A stretch of 64,000 nucleotides of DNA from JAAUTT01 sp038213375 (GTDB taxonomy: Bacteria > Bacteroidota > Bacteroidia > Bacteroidales > JAAUTT01), in contig JBBQTB010000009.1 in NCBI GenBank assembly GCA_038213375.1, positions 1 to 64,000 of the forward strand, given 5' to 3'. Both the position numbers and the translations under genes were made by a program. Below are positions 35,492 to 45,495 of this stretch, one piece after another. The notes below the pieces were generated by a model that worked only from the letters and a program-made list of their open reading frames with translations, ran no database searches and was not told the origin of the DNA. How positions within the stretch are numbered: position 1 is the first letter of the stretch; each line of letters begins with the position of its first letter.

Positions 35492-37741
35492 TTATTTCAT
35501 TGGTGGCCAGTTCTCCGGATTACTTCCCCAGTTGGTGTTGGGTTTGCTACCCATTAAAAACTCCATTATTCCTCCGTTAAGGATGTCTTTGTGGGTGATA
35601 TATGATTTTTCGTAGGGTGTTCCATTTAGTTTTGCCGACTGAATATAAACGTTTTCTTTCGAAACACCGACTGCCGTTACGATAAATGTTTTTCCGTTAC
35701 CCATGTTCATGGTTAATTTATCGAATGCCGGTGTTCCAATAGCATAAATACCATTAGCCGGATTAACAGGATAAAAGCCCATAGAACTGAAAATATACCA
35801 CGCCGACATCTGTCCGCAGTCATCATTACCGCAAAGGCCATCTCGAGTCGATTTATACAAAGAATCGCGGATCATGGCAATTCGTGATTGAGTTTTCCAT
35901 GGCTCACCAGCATAATTATATAAATAGGCTACATGGTGGCTTGGTTCATTCCCTTGTGCATACTGACCCACTAATCCCGAAACATCAACTATTCCCACTT
36001 CGGTATTCAACTTGGTCGAGAATAACTGATCTAACTTATCAATAAATTTCTTATCTCCTCCCATAACGTTTTTTAAACCAGCAATATCCTGGGGAACAAA
36101 CCAACTATATTGCCAGGCATTCCCTTCGGTAAATCCGTTTCCAGATTTTATCAAACCCGGATCAAAAGGAGTCATCCAGCTTTTATCGGTATTTCGCGGG
36201 CGCATGAAACCAAGGGTGGTATCTGCAATATTCCAATAATTTTGCGAACGTTTCATAAACTCGTTGTAATCTTCAGTTTTTCCCAAGGCCTTGGCAAATT
36301 GGGCGATACACCAGTCATCGTAAGCATATTCAAGCGTTGTTGAAACCGATTCCAGTTTCTGATCGTGTGGGATATAACCGTATTTGCGGTATAAATCGGT
36401 GTTACGAATGTTCTGCATTGCGCTTTTTTTCATGGCAATAAACGCTTCGTTCGCATCAAAACCTTTGATACCCTTTATGTAAGCATCGGTTATTACCGGG
36501 ATGGCGTGGTAGCCCGGCATGCAATTGGTTTCGTTACCCCACAGGCTCCACACAGGCAATAGTCCACTTTCACGATATTGTGATAACATCCCATTAATGA
36601 TATCGGACACAAGCTTGTCATCAGTCAATGTTAGCAATGGATGCAATGCACGGAATGTATCCCATAACGAAAGCGTGTAATAATTGTTAAAACTCGTGTC
36701 GCGATGAAGTTTTCCATCCATACCGGTATAACTTCCATCGACATCCGAGTATAGGTTTGGAGCAGTAAAAGCGTGATATACAGCTGTGTAAAATATTTTC
36801 AACAAATTATCGTTGGATGATTCAACCATGAATTTCGAAAGAATTTTTTCCCAGGTATTAGCTGCGGCCGTTTTAGTGGCCTCGAAATCCCAACCGGTAA
36901 TTTCAGCGCTTAGATTTTTCTGTGCACCCTCGATGCCCGATGAAGAAAGACCCACTTTTACCATTAATGGTTTGTCGCCCAAAACGCCAAAATTTAAAAT
37001 TGCTTTGGCTGAATATCCTTTAATTTCTTTCAACCCCCCGGATAATTCCCCTCCTTGCGAGAGAATGATGTTTTTGATTGGTTCCGAAAATTTAGCAACA
37101 AAATAAACTTTCTGGTTGGCGGCCCATCCATTGGTAAATTCATATCCAATCAATGTGGAATCGTTTAATTGCTTGATATAGGTATCAATTTGCTTATCCC
37201 ATCCGCCTTTGCTTGAAAGGTCAAGTACCATGAGAGCTGTATCATTTTTATAATAGGTGTATTTATGGAATCCGGCACGATGGGTGACGGTAAGTTCAGC
37301 CTTTACTTTTGGGCCATCGAGTTCCACAGAATAATACCCCGGAGTTGCCACTTCATTGGAATGGCTAAAGTGGCTCTTAAACTGGTAGATAAAATTTCCA
37401 CCTTGACCGGTTGTGTCGGCTTTGGGAGCTTTTATTGCCGGCATCATCAGAATATCCTGCAAATCGCCACAACCCGTCCCGCTAAGATGCGTATGGCTAA
37501 ATCCTATAATAATACTGTCGGAGGCATGATAACCGGAGCACCAATCCCATCCGCGTTTTTCGCTGTCGGGGCTAAGTTGAATCATTCCAAATGGGAGCAA
37601 TGCACCAGGTATGGTATGTCCGTGGCCGGAGGTTCCGATAAAAGGATTGACATAATCAACCAAACTTTTCGATGTTTGTTTTGGTGAAGAACAGCCTATG
37701 ACTAGTAAAATGGCAAGAAAGCAATAGTTGTTTTTTTTCAT
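35492..37741 (-). CDS. GH92 alpha-mannosidase, lipoprotein
   Basis: A 749-residue GH92 enzyme, an exo-acting inverting, calcium-dependent alpha-mannosidase family. The lipobox VIGCSSPKQ suggests anchoring. The N-domain begins VDYVNPFIGTSGHGHTIPGA; the (alpha/alpha)6 domain holds ETNCMPGYHAIPVITDAYIK, TEGNAWQYSWFVPQD, NEPSHHVAYLYNYAGEPWKT and CGNDDCGQMSAWYIFSSMG, the last two giving calcium and catalytic residues. It is complete. It lies alone, not within the PUL at the right end, and is only loosely grouped with the esterase. Linkage specificity (often alpha-1,2) is not resolved. Confidence 0.93.
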   Translation of the reverse strand: MKKNNYCFLAILLVIGCSSPKQTSKSLVDYVNPFIGTSGHGHTIPGALLPFGMIQLSPDSEKRGWDWCSGYHASDSIIIGFSHTHLSGTGCGDLQDILMMPAIKAPKADTTGQGGNFIYQFKSHFSHSNEVATPGYYSVELDGPKVKAELTVTHRAGFHKYTYYKNDTALMVLDLSSKGGWDKQIDTYIKQLNDSTLIGYEFTNGWAANQKVYFVAKFSEPIKNIILSQGGELSGGLKEIKGYSAKAILNFGVLGDKPLMVKVGLSSSGIEGAQKNLSAEITGWDFEATKTAAANTWEKILSKFMVESSNDNLLKIFYTAVYHAFTAPNLYSDVDGSYTGMDGKLHRDTSFNNYYTLSLWDTFRALHPLLTLTDDKLVSDIINGMLSQYRESGLLPVWSLWGNETNCMPGYHAIPVITDAYIKGIKGFDANEAFIAMKKSAMQNIRNTDLYRKYGYIPHDQKLESVSTTLEYAYDDWCIAQFAKALGKTEDYNEFMKRSQNYWNIADTTLGFMRPRNTDKSWMTPFDPGLIKSGNGFTEGNAWQYSWFVPQDIAGLKNVMGGDKKFIDKLDQLFSTKLNTEVGIVDVSGLVGQYAQGNEPSHHVAYLYNYAGEPWKTQSRIAMIRDSLYKSTRDGLCGNDDCGQMSAWYIFSSMGFYPVNPANGIYAIGTPAFDKLTMNMGNGKTFIVTAVGVSKENVYIQSAKLNGTPYEKSYITHKDILNGGIMEFLMGSKPNTNWGSNPENWPPMK

Positions 37742-37822
37742 TTTTTGAATTTGTTAGCGAAGATTTTTACAGCGCCAAATTAAGGATAATTGGCAAGGGA
37801 TGCAAGGGAGGAAGGGAAATGA

Positions 37823-38473
37823 TTACCCATTCGTAATATACGGAAATTGATGGATGTAAAGGTCATTTTTCAGAATATTAACTATCTCATCTGATAGATC
37901 TTCGAAAGTAAGGGTATACCCGGCGATGTGGCCAACCATGCCAATACTGGTTTTGCCTTTTGCTGGCCTGGATAATAAAACCGGAGCACGCACAATAGTC
38001 CAGTCGAGGTTAGCACCCCGGATTATGCGAACATGATCATCTCCATCTTTTAAACGATTTTGCATTGCATTACCTACCAAATTTTTCATGATAAAAACCA
38101 CCATTCGGTCAATAAAATAGGGATCGTCGCCCTCCACTTTAACGCCTCCACCCGTTAGGCTAATAAGACGTTGAACTTTCAATTCATTCATTGCCTTAAG
38201 GATGTGTTTCGAAGCAATAGTTTGTAAATCAGGAGGACATCCTGCAACATGTCCAATCACAGTTATTACAGCATCGGTACCCCGAATCGTTTCCTTCACC
38301 TGCTCTTCGTTCAATACATTGCCTTGATTTAGGGAAAGATTAGGTGATGAAAAAGACAGACTGTTCGGGTTCCGCACCAAGGCTTTAACCAGATAATTTT
38401 TCTCAAGGAGTTTTTTTACAAGCACTGAACCGGTTTTTCCGGTCATTCCGAATAAAGCTATTGTTTTCAACAT
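37823..38473 (-). CDS. NAD(P)-binding atypical SDR family protein
   Basis: A 216-residue Rossmann protein with FGMTGKTGSVLVKKLLEKNY at the N-terminus (the GxxGxxG cofactor loop), AVITVIGHVAGC, RLISLTGGGVK and LDWTIVRAPVLLSRPAKG. It lacks the YxxxK catalytic pair, as in NmrA/BLVRB-like atypical short-chain dehydrogenases. It may act as an NAD(P)H-dependent reductase or redox sensor. Monocistronic; substrate unknown. Confidence 0.82.
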   Translation of the reverse strand: MLKTIALFGMTGKTGSVLVKKLLEKNYLVKALVRNPNSLSFSSPNLSLNQGNVLNEEQVKETIRGTDAVITVIGHVAGCPPDLQTIASKHILKAMNELKVQRLISLTGGGVKVEGDDPYFIDRMVVFIMKNLVGNAMQNRLKDGDDHVRIIRGANLDWTIVRAPVLLSRPAKGKTSIGMVGHIAGYTLTFEDLSDEIVNILKNDLYIHQFPYITNG

Positions 38474-38693
38474 GGTATTTATTTAAAATATAGACGATTC
38501 AGACAAACTATTGTTCATATTTTTGTAAAAAACAGAATAACTCAAAGAAGCCCATCTTTTAATGACTTTTTTTTCAATGTTCATCCCGTATATTTCTATT
38601 TCAGTTAATTTGGGAACAAACTATTGTTAAATTTTCTACTTTTATAAGAACAATAATTGCTGCATACCTTTTCATTTAATCTTTTAATAATAC

Positions 38694-40784
38694 ATGAAAG
38701 AAGAGGTCCCAAAAGACAAATTTATCTTCGAGATATACGATGATCTTACGGAAGGGTCAGCTAATCAACGTTATTCTCATAATCTTGATTCCTCACAGGA
38801 AATACAAATACTTGTTGATTTGGCGGGGAATATTAAGTTAGTAAACCCATATATTTTTGTAATTCTAGGATTCAAGCCTCAGGAGGTTATTGGAAAATCG
38901 GTATTTGATTTTGTCAATCCTGAAGATATCTCATTGGCAACTAAAATGTTGCATAAAGTAGCAAAAGATATTCCGCACACTAAGATATACATTCGTGCCA
39001 GACACTCAAATAACTCATATGTATTGCTTGAAATCATAGGGAATATTTTAATGGACAAACATGATTCTTTGTCATTAATTGTGTTAACATGTCATGCCGC
39101 TGTGGATAAGGAAAACCCGATTGATAAATATCTATCTGGTTCAGAGCAACTTCTTAATCTTATTTTTGAAAACGCTGTGGATGGGATCAGTGTCTATGAA
39201 GAATTTCCCGAAAAAGGCAGCCGCAAATTATTAAAATGTAATTCGCGGTATGTAGAAATTTCAGGACATTCCATGAATGAGTTGCTTACGAGTGAAAATG
39301 CGCATATTCATCAACGAACCTTGGATGCAGACCCGGTCACACGGAAAAGTTTTGACGAAGCATTTAAGAAAAGTGGCGTTTATAAGGGGTATTTCTCCTG
39401 GATCAGGCCTGATAACAAAAAAAATATTGTGGAATTCACTGGCGTACCTATCAAAATTGGCGATAGAATTTTAGTTGTAGGTATCGATCGTGACATTACC
39501 GATCGAATCAATGAAAACGAAGAAAAGCTATTGTTATACGATAGGATAAATCGTCAACAAAAGGCCATTGTAAAACTTTCTACATCAGAAGAAATCATTA
39601 AAGGAAATTCTCAGATTGGTTTTAGTATTATTACGGAGACAGCAGCACAAGTAATTGATATTGAGAGAGTAAGTATTTGGATAGGGCGTTATGAGGAATC
39701 CATACTGACTTGCATTGATTTATTCCAAAAATCAGCAGGTGTCCATACACACGGTCAATCCTTTTCTAAGAAGGATTTTCTTGAATATTTTAAAGCGCTT
39801 AACAAATATCGAATTATCGACGCAACTGATGTTTATCATGATCTCAGAAATTCTGAATTTGCTAATAGTTATATGAATTATAATCAGACAATTTCAATAC
39901 TTGATACTCCGATTTGGTATTCGGGCAATTTGTATGGGGTTGTTTGTTTTGAAAATGTTGAAATAGCGCGTAAATGGTCAAGTGAAGATATTCATTTTGC
40001 AAGTGAAATTGCCGATCAAACAGCTCAGACATTGCTTTATCAGGATAGATATAAAACAGCTCAGACATTATTACAATCGGAACATCAGTTACGAGAACTG
40101 AATGCTACCAAGGATATGTTTTTTTCAATCATTGCACACGATTTGAGAAGCCCTTTTAATTCCATCATTGGTATGTCGGAATTACTTTCGTCATCATTCT
40201 ATAGTTTTTCATCTGAGAAAGTGATTCACCTGATTAGTAAGATACATGAGTCTTCTAAAGCTACCTATGAATTGCTCGAAAATTTACTCGCCTGGGCCAA
40301 AGCACAATCGGATAATTTAGTGGTGGATATGAAACCTGTTCGTTTGCAGCAATCCCTGATTGAATGCATTCCCTTGTTAGAAGAACAAGCACATGTTAAA
40401 GGAATAAAAATTAATCTTTATATTCCTCATAACGTGTGTGTTAGTGCAGATAAAAATCTATTAACTACCGTTTTGAGAAATCTTATAAATAACGCTATTA
40501 AATTTACTCATAAAGGTGGTGTAATAAACATTCAATGTGCCGAAACCAAAAATGAGGTGGTAGTAATAATAAGCGACACCGGAATTGGAATTCCCGAGGA
40601 ATATATTGCCAATCTTTTCAAAATAGAATCGAAACATTCTACTGCCGGAACGGAAAATGAAAAAGGCACAGGATTAGGTCTTATCCTCTGCAAAAATTTT
40701 GTTGAAAAAATGGGTGGTACTATTTGGTTAACAAGTCAACCTGGACTCGGTAGCTCGTTCAGCTTTACACTTTCTTCCGCTTAA
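38694..40784 (+). CDS. PAS/GAF sensor histidine kinase
   Basis: A 696-residue soluble hybrid-input kinase with no membrane segment. PAS 1 is about residues 35-140 (GFKPQEVIGKSVFDFVNPED), PAS 2 about 150-275, a GAF-like domain about 290-450, HisKA with H482 in FFSIIAHDLRSPFNS, and an HATPase with LINNAIKFTH, DTGIGIP and GTGLGLILCKNF. It should autophosphorylate in response to a cytosolic signal. No receiver is fused. It faces, convergently, an NtrC-family regulator 60 bases away, which is a plausible partner. Confidence 0.92.
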   Translation: MKEEVPKDKFIFEIYDDLTEGSANQRYSHNLDSSQEIQILVDLAGNIKLVNPYIFVILGFKPQEVIGKSVFDFVNPEDISLATKMLHKVAKDIPHTKIYIRARHSNNSYVLLEIIGNILMDKHDSLSLIVLTCHAAVDKENPIDKYLSGSEQLLNLIFENAVDGISVYEEFPEKGSRKLLKCNSRYVEISGHSMNELLTSENAHIHQRTLDADPVTRKSFDEAFKKSGVYKGYFSWIRPDNKKNIVEFTGVPIKIGDRILVVGIDRDITDRINENEEKLLLYDRINRQQKAIVKLSTSEEIIKGNSQIGFSIITETAAQVIDIERVSIWIGRYEESILTCIDLFQKSAGVHTHGQSFSKKDFLEYFKALNKYRIIDATDVYHDLRNSEFANSYMNYNQTISILDTPIWYSGNLYGVVCFENVEIARKWSSEDIHFASEIADQTAQTLLYQDRYKTAQTLLQSEHQLRELNATKDMFFSIIAHDLRSPFNSIIGMSELLSSSFYSFSSEKVIHLISKIHESSKATYELLENLLAWAKAQSDNLVVDMKPVRLQQSLIECIPLLEEQAHVKGIKINLYIPHNVCVSADKNLLTTVLRNLINNAIKFTHKGGVINIQCAETKNEVVVIISDTGIGIPEEYIANLFKIESKHSTAGTENEKGTGLGLILCKNFVEKMGGTIWLTSQPGLGSSFSFTLSSA

Positions 40785-40846
40785 ATGGCATAATTAATTT
40801 CGATATGAGTTGACACTTTAATGGAATTAGATAAAGGAAATAGAAA

Positions 40847-42178
40847 TCAACTTTCAAGATTATATTGCTTTAACTTGTTGTAAAGTGTTTTGCGATCGAT
40901 GTTGAGGATTTGTGCTGCTTTTGTTTTGTTGTACTTCACCTTTTCAAGTACTTTTTTTATTTTTTCAATCTCTATATTTTCAATAGTTTCCTTTAAGTCG
41001 TCACCATTAATGTGTTGAGCAAAAAAGGGAGTACTTCCAATTGAAATAAGCTCACGAGGTAACGAATCGGATGTAACTATGGTGCCCTTTGTTAAAAGAA
41101 CAGCGCGGCGTATGGTGTTTCTCAATTCGCGGATATTTCCGGGCCAGGAATATGATTTAAATACTTCCACAACTTTTTCGTCGAAACTTTCTACCGATCG
41201 GTTTAATTCTCTGTTAGCCAGTTTTAGAAAGTGCTTGATAAAAATCATTAGGTCGGTATTACGTTCGTGTAAACGGGGAACCTGTAGTGTAAATTCATTG
41301 AGCCTGTGGTAAAGGTCCTCGCGAAAATTTCCTTCGTGAACTTCTTTAAGCAGATCTTCGTTGGTGGCTGTTATAATCCGAACATCTACCTCTATTTCGT
41401 GATTGCTGCCTATAGGTTTAATTTTACGCTCCTGAATTGCCCTTAATAGCTGAATCTGAACTTCGTAACTTAAATTTCCAATTTCATCGAGAAACAGCGT
41501 ACCTCCGTTGGCTGCCGCAAATTGCCCGGTTTTATCCGAAACTGCGCTTGTAAATGACCCTCTTACGTGGCCAAAAAATTCGCTTGCTGCCAGATCTTTT
41601 GGCAGGGCACCACAATCGATAGCCACAAAAGGTTTTTTAGCACGGTGGCTCTCCTGGTGAATTTTACGTGCTACATATTCCTTACCGGTGCCGCTTTCGC
41701 CCATTATCAAAACCGACATATTGGTTGGTGCCACCATGCCGATGTATTCGTTCATTTCTAAAGCAGACTCGCTTATTCCGGCAACAAAATCAAGGGCAGA
41801 GGAATGTTGTACCACAGATTTATCATGCAACGAGCTGTTAATTGTCCAAAGTATCTCGTCGGGATTAACCGGCTTTGTTACATATTCGAAAGCTCCCATC
41901 TTAATAGCATTAACTGCCGAACGAATATCGCCATATCCGGTCATTAAAATGACTGGTGTTTGTGGCGAACGTGTTTTTACAACTTTCAAAAGTTCGAGAC
42001 CGTCATTATCCGGAAGGCGAATATCGATAAGGATGACGTCAAATTCTGAGGTTAAGATGGTTTTTTTTCCTTCGCTGAATGAATAAGCTTCCTTAACGCT
42101 AAAGCCTTTCTTCTCCAGAAAGGTCCTAAGCATGATACAAAATGTTGCGTCGTCGTCTACAATAAGAATGTGAGCCAT
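40847..42178 (-). CDS. NtrC-family (sigma-54-type) response regulator
   Basis: A 443-residue three-domain regulator. Receiver (1-115): D8/D9, phospho-Asp D52 in ILIDIRLPDNDG, K102. AAA+ domain (about 135-360): Walker A GESGTGKE (160-167), Walker B GTLFLDEIGNL, arginine-finger region HEGNFREDLYHRLNEF. C-terminal Fis-type helix-turn-helix: YNKTKAAQILNIDRKTLYNK. The sigma-54 contact loop, normally GAFTGA, reads GSFTSA at 207-212. It should bind enhancer-like sites and, if the loop is active, open sigma-54 promoters. It lies convergent with the histidine kinase. Confidence 0.92.
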   Translation of the reverse strand: MAHILIVDDDATFCIMLRTFLEKKGFSVKEAYSFSEGKKTILTSEFDVILIDIRLPDNDGLELLKVVKTRSPQTPVILMTGYGDIRSAVNAIKMGAFEYVTKPVNPDEILWTINSSLHDKSVVQHSSALDFVAGISESALEMNEYIGMVAPTNMSVLIMGESGTGKEYVARKIHQESHRAKKPFVAIDCGALPKDLAASEFFGHVRGSFTSAVSDKTGQFAAANGGTLFLDEIGNLSYEVQIQLLRAIQERKIKPIGSNHEIEVDVRIITATNEDLLKEVHEGNFREDLYHRLNEFTLQVPRLHERNTDLMIFIKHFLKLANRELNRSVESFDEKVVEVFKSYSWPGNIRELRNTIRRAVLLTKGTIVTSDSLPRELISIGSTPFFAQHINGDDLKETIENIEIEKIKKVLEKVKYNKTKAAQILNIDRKTLYNKLKQYNLES

Positions 42179-42257
42179 ATTTTCTGATTAACAAGGGATA
42201 AAAATACCAAGTTAAATGCAGAAATCAAGTAGTTTGAGTATTTTTTTCAAAAAACAA

Positions 42258-42287
42258 AAAAAACCTGGACGATTTGCCAGGTTTTTT
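42258..42287. terminator. Intrinsic terminator, bidirectional
   Basis: Perfect 11-bp stem AAAAAACCTGG/CCAGGTTTTTT with an eight-base loop. It lies 22 bases past the end of the minus-strand TonB-type receptor gene and ends in a T-run on the minus strand. Confidence 0.8.
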
Positions 42288-42308
42288 GGATCATATTTAT
42301 GTACTGTA

Positions 42309-44816
42309 TTATTGCATACCTCCTTGGTCGCCACCTTGATCACCGCTACTCATTTCTTCCTGGCTGCGTTTTGCTTGTTGCTTATAATTGTTGATACGAT
42401 AGCTTAATGTAACCATAATGACTTGAGCTTCGCGTTTCATCCAATTGTATTTGTATAGATTGTTTCCATTAGTGGTATTCGTCATTTTTACTTCACCAAA
42501 AATATCACGAGCCATTAAAGTGATACTTGCTTTGTTTTTAAGGATACTTTGCCTTATGCCAATTCCTGTATTGTAAAAGTCAGATCGAGTGCCTTGCGCG
42601 GTAATAGTAGGAGCGTTGTACATGGCATTGATTTGTATGGAAGTTCCTTTTGCCAGACGAAAAGAGGGATTAGCCCGAATGTTCCAGCTGGTTGTGTTAT
42701 TGGATACACCGTATTTTTCATTTCCAAAAATCTGGTAATTATATACACTGGCGGTTGTATTAAAAGTAAACCACTTGGCTAAAGTGAGATTAACCATAAA
42801 CTCCGCTCCGGCTGATTGATCGTGGTTGAAGTTTGCAAATGTGTTTATGGTTATTCCTGTTTGTAAATCAGTATTAACAATTTGCTGTATCAAGTTGTAA
42901 GTCTGACGTAAAAACCCTTCAACCGAAATAAAAGAACCCTCGTTGATTTTCTTTTGAACATTTAATTCATATGAATGGGTAAATTCAGGTAATAAGCCAG
43001 GGTTTCCGGTTCTAATTTCCTGAGGATTCATGTACATTACCAAAGGATTAAGATTCCATTCATTGGGTCTATTAATACGTCGTGTATAACTGGCTTGTAA
43101 TTGTAAATTCCAGGGCAGTTGTTTCGATGCATGTATTGTTGGGAAGTAATCAATTCGATGCACCTTTGTGGTTTGGTTTGATATTTTTTGGTCAAGTATT
43201 CGATTTTCGTACTCGGCACGCAGTCCCAACTGGTAATCAAATAGCGGCATCGAATTTGAAACGATAAAATAGCCAGCCTGAATATTATCCTTAAAGGTAA
43301 GTTTGTCATATTGAGTCATATCCTCAATGTCATTAATCATTGAATGATATTCTCCGTCATGAAATTCATATTTGCCCTGGTAACCTGCTTCAATTTTCCC
43401 TTTGTCACTAAATGGAAAGGTATAATCAATCTTAGTTCGATATTCTTTTTCTTTACTGTTTAATTCAGTATGCTGGTGGTAAAGTTTTGTATCCAATTTA
43501 AGCCAGCCTGTATTGGTTGTATCCTGAAACAGATCTCCAATATTATTATTATCAGGTTCGCTCGACATATAAGCTGTAGCTGACAGCTGATGTCCTTTGC
43601 TGTTGAATTTTAACTGATAATCAATGTTCGCACTATAATAGTTGTGATTTACTTTTCCAGTATTAGAATTGTTGTAAAATACTGTATTGATTGTATTTTC
43701 ATTGGGAATGGATAAAAACTGATCTTCGTATTTGGAATTGAAAGTTCGGTTAAACGAGCGGTTGCCAAGGTTTCCGCCAAATGTAATTGAACTTTTATCG
43801 TTAATGGTGTAATCTATCCCACCTTTGAACCCGTATCCTTTTCGGCTAAATTTACCAGTCCCGTTTACTAATTGGTTTCTGGTTGTAGGCTGATGATAAA
43901 TGGAAGAGTCGAACGGAGTGATATTGTTTTGGAATTGGGTCATATTAAATCCCATATTGTTAAAATCAGCGCCAACCGAAAAATTAAATTTCGATATACG
44001 ATAATTGATGTTAATATCACCACGGTACTTATTGCCTGTGCCTGCAGTGGCATTTATAACGCCATTCATACCGCGTATTTTTTGTTTCTTCATAATCACA
44101 TTAATAATTCCAGCGCTTCCTTCAGCATCATACTTGGCCGATGGGTTGGTAATAATTTCAACATTCTGTACTATGCTGGCAGGAATTTGTTGCAAAGCTT
44201 CGCTACCCTGAATAACCGAAGGTTTTCCATCAATTAAAACGGTGAAGTTTGAGCTTCCGCGCAGCGATACATTTCCTTCCACATCGGTTTGTACCGATGG
44301 AGTATTTTGCAATGCATCTGCCAGAGTGCCTCCTGATGCAGTTATGTTTTGGCTTATATCAACTACTTTTTTATCGATACGGTATTCCATGGCACTTTTA
44401 TTTCCTACCACCTCAACTTCTTTTAGGGCAGTGGATGAGGTTTCTAATTTTACTATGCCGAGGTTGCCATTTTTTTTATTCGGAACAAGAAGGATATTAT
44501 CGACTTTTAACTTTTTATATCCGATAAAACTGATTTGGGCGTAAAATTTTCCATATGGGAGTCCTGCTAAGGAGAACTTTCCAGCAGGATCGGAAACAAC
44601 TCCTTCAACCAGAGTTGAATCTTTTGTTCTATATAAAGCAACACTTGCATATTCTACAGGTTGATTTGTAGAGGCATCCATAATTACACCTGTAACTTTG
44701 GCATCCAGGGGCATATTGTCAGGATCAGGTCTTCCGGCGCCAGTCGAGGATTGGCTGTAACCAGCAATTGATATCAATAACATGCTGAATATCATCAAAA
44801 TTATATTCTTTTTCAT
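42309..44816 (-). CDS. TonB-dependent receptor-like outer-membrane beta-barrel protein
   Basis: An 835-residue outer-membrane protein. The start is the ATG at 44816, giving the signal peptide KKNIILMIFSMLLISIAGYS; the frame stays open 14 codons further. A carboxypeptidase-regulatory domain (about 38-120: VTGVIMDASTNQPVEYASVA), a plug (about 130-230: ALQNTPSVQTDVEGNVSLRG) and an OMP_b-brl_3 type barrel to the end follow. A short tail, SSGDQGGDQGGMQ, is unusual. No SusD partner is adjacent, so it may import a metal complex or peptide, or serve as a surface barrel. A terminator follows. Confidence 0.85.
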   Translation of the reverse strand: MKKNIILMIFSMLLISIAGYSQSSTGAGRPDPDNMPLDAKVTGVIMDASTNQPVEYASVALYRTKDSTLVEGVVSDPAGKFSLAGLPYGKFYAQISFIGYKKLKVDNILLVPNKKNGNLGIVKLETSSTALKEVEVVGNKSAMEYRIDKKVVDISQNITASGGTLADALQNTPSVQTDVEGNVSLRGSSNFTVLIDGKPSVIQGSEALQQIPASIVQNVEIITNPSAKYDAEGSAGIINVIMKKQKIRGMNGVINATAGTGNKYRGDININYRISKFNFSVGADFNNMGFNMTQFQNNITPFDSSIYHQPTTRNQLVNGTGKFSRKGYGFKGGIDYTINDKSSITFGGNLGNRSFNRTFNSKYEDQFLSIPNENTINTVFYNNSNTGKVNHNYYSANIDYQLKFNSKGHQLSATAYMSSEPDNNNIGDLFQDTTNTGWLKLDTKLYHQHTELNSKEKEYRTKIDYTFPFSDKGKIEAGYQGKYEFHDGEYHSMINDIEDMTQYDKLTFKDNIQAGYFIVSNSMPLFDYQLGLRAEYENRILDQKISNQTTKVHRIDYFPTIHASKQLPWNLQLQASYTRRINRPNEWNLNPLVMYMNPQEIRTGNPGLLPEFTHSYELNVQKKINEGSFISVEGFLRQTYNLIQQIVNTDLQTGITINTFANFNHDQSAGAEFMVNLTLAKWFTFNTTASVYNYQIFGNEKYGVSNNTTSWNIRANPSFRLAKGTSIQINAMYNAPTITAQGTRSDFYNTGIGIRQSILKNKASITLMARDIFGEVKMTNTTNGNNLYKYNWMKREAQVIMVTLSYRINNYKQQAKRSQEEMSSGDQGGDQGGMQ

Positions 44817-44935
44817 ATACTTATTAATTATATTTAAATGGTTGTAGGGTTTAGACAAATTTCTTGCCCAAAACTTGTGTCACCGTTATTATTTTTTTTT
44901 ATAACACTTAACCAATTGATATTGTTGAAATAAAA

Positions 44936-44972
44936 AATCCCTTTAGGCATTTATTAGGTGCCCAAAGGGATT
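44936..44972 (-). terminator. Intrinsic terminator after the monooxygenase-like gene
   Basis: Stem AATCCCTTT/AAAGGGATT with an inner GGCA/TGCC pair, and a T-run on the minus strand, 20 bases past the stop of the gene that ends at 44993. Confidence 0.75.
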
Positions 44973-44992
44973 ATGTCTTATAAATGTAATGG

Positions 44993-45424
44993 TTATTTTT
45001 TTACATCGGCAGCAACATCATAAATTTTTATTTCGGTTGCTTTGGCAGTTAAAGGGCCAACTTTATCTCCGAATTCTTTAAAATAAGCGGCGGCAAAATG
45101 GGCGTCAATAGCGGCCTGATTCTTATATGATTCAAAAACAAGAAAAGTAGTGTTTTCATATGGATTTTGATACAGCTGATAACCGGTACATCCGGGTTCT
45201 GCAAGGGTTTTTTCGGTCATACCCTTAAATAAGGTTGTAAATTCAACAACCTTTTCCGGTTTGATGTAAATTTTGGCAGCGATAATTTTGGAGAAGTTCT
45301 CGGCCTTGCAAGAAGCTGAATCTTTACAACATGCTTTTTTTTCTTCAGTTCCCGCAGGTTTGGTAGTGCAGCTTGCAATAATACCAACGATGGCAAAGGA
45401 TAAAATGGCTAAACTCGTTTTCAT
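44993..45424 (-). CDS. ABM-domain (quinol monooxygenase-like) lipoprotein
   Basis: A 143-residue protein starting at the ATG at 45424 (an upstream ATG would add 15 residues before the signal). The signal peptide ends in a lipobox, GIIASCTTK. A Cys-rich stretch (ACCKDSASCK) is followed by an antibiotic-biosynthesis-monooxygenase ferredoxin-like domain: IIAAKIYIKPEKVVEF, CTGYQLYQNPYENTTFLVFE, DAHFAAAYFKEF. These small cofactor-free proteins oxidise quinols or bind small aromatics. An envelope-anchored form is less common. Function is inferred. Confidence 0.75.
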   Translation of the reverse strand: MKTSLAILSFAIVGIIASCTTKPAGTEEKKACCKDSASCKAENFSKIIAAKIYIKPEKVVEFTTLFKGMTEKTLAEPGCTGYQLYQNPYENTTFLVFESYKNQAAIDAHFAAAYFKEFGDKVGPLTAKATEIKIYDVAADVKK

Positions 45425-45495
45425 AAAAGAGTATTTAAATTTGTTAGTTATAAAAGTCAAAGATGCCAAAAATAACCAATTTTTTAATGTTTTTA

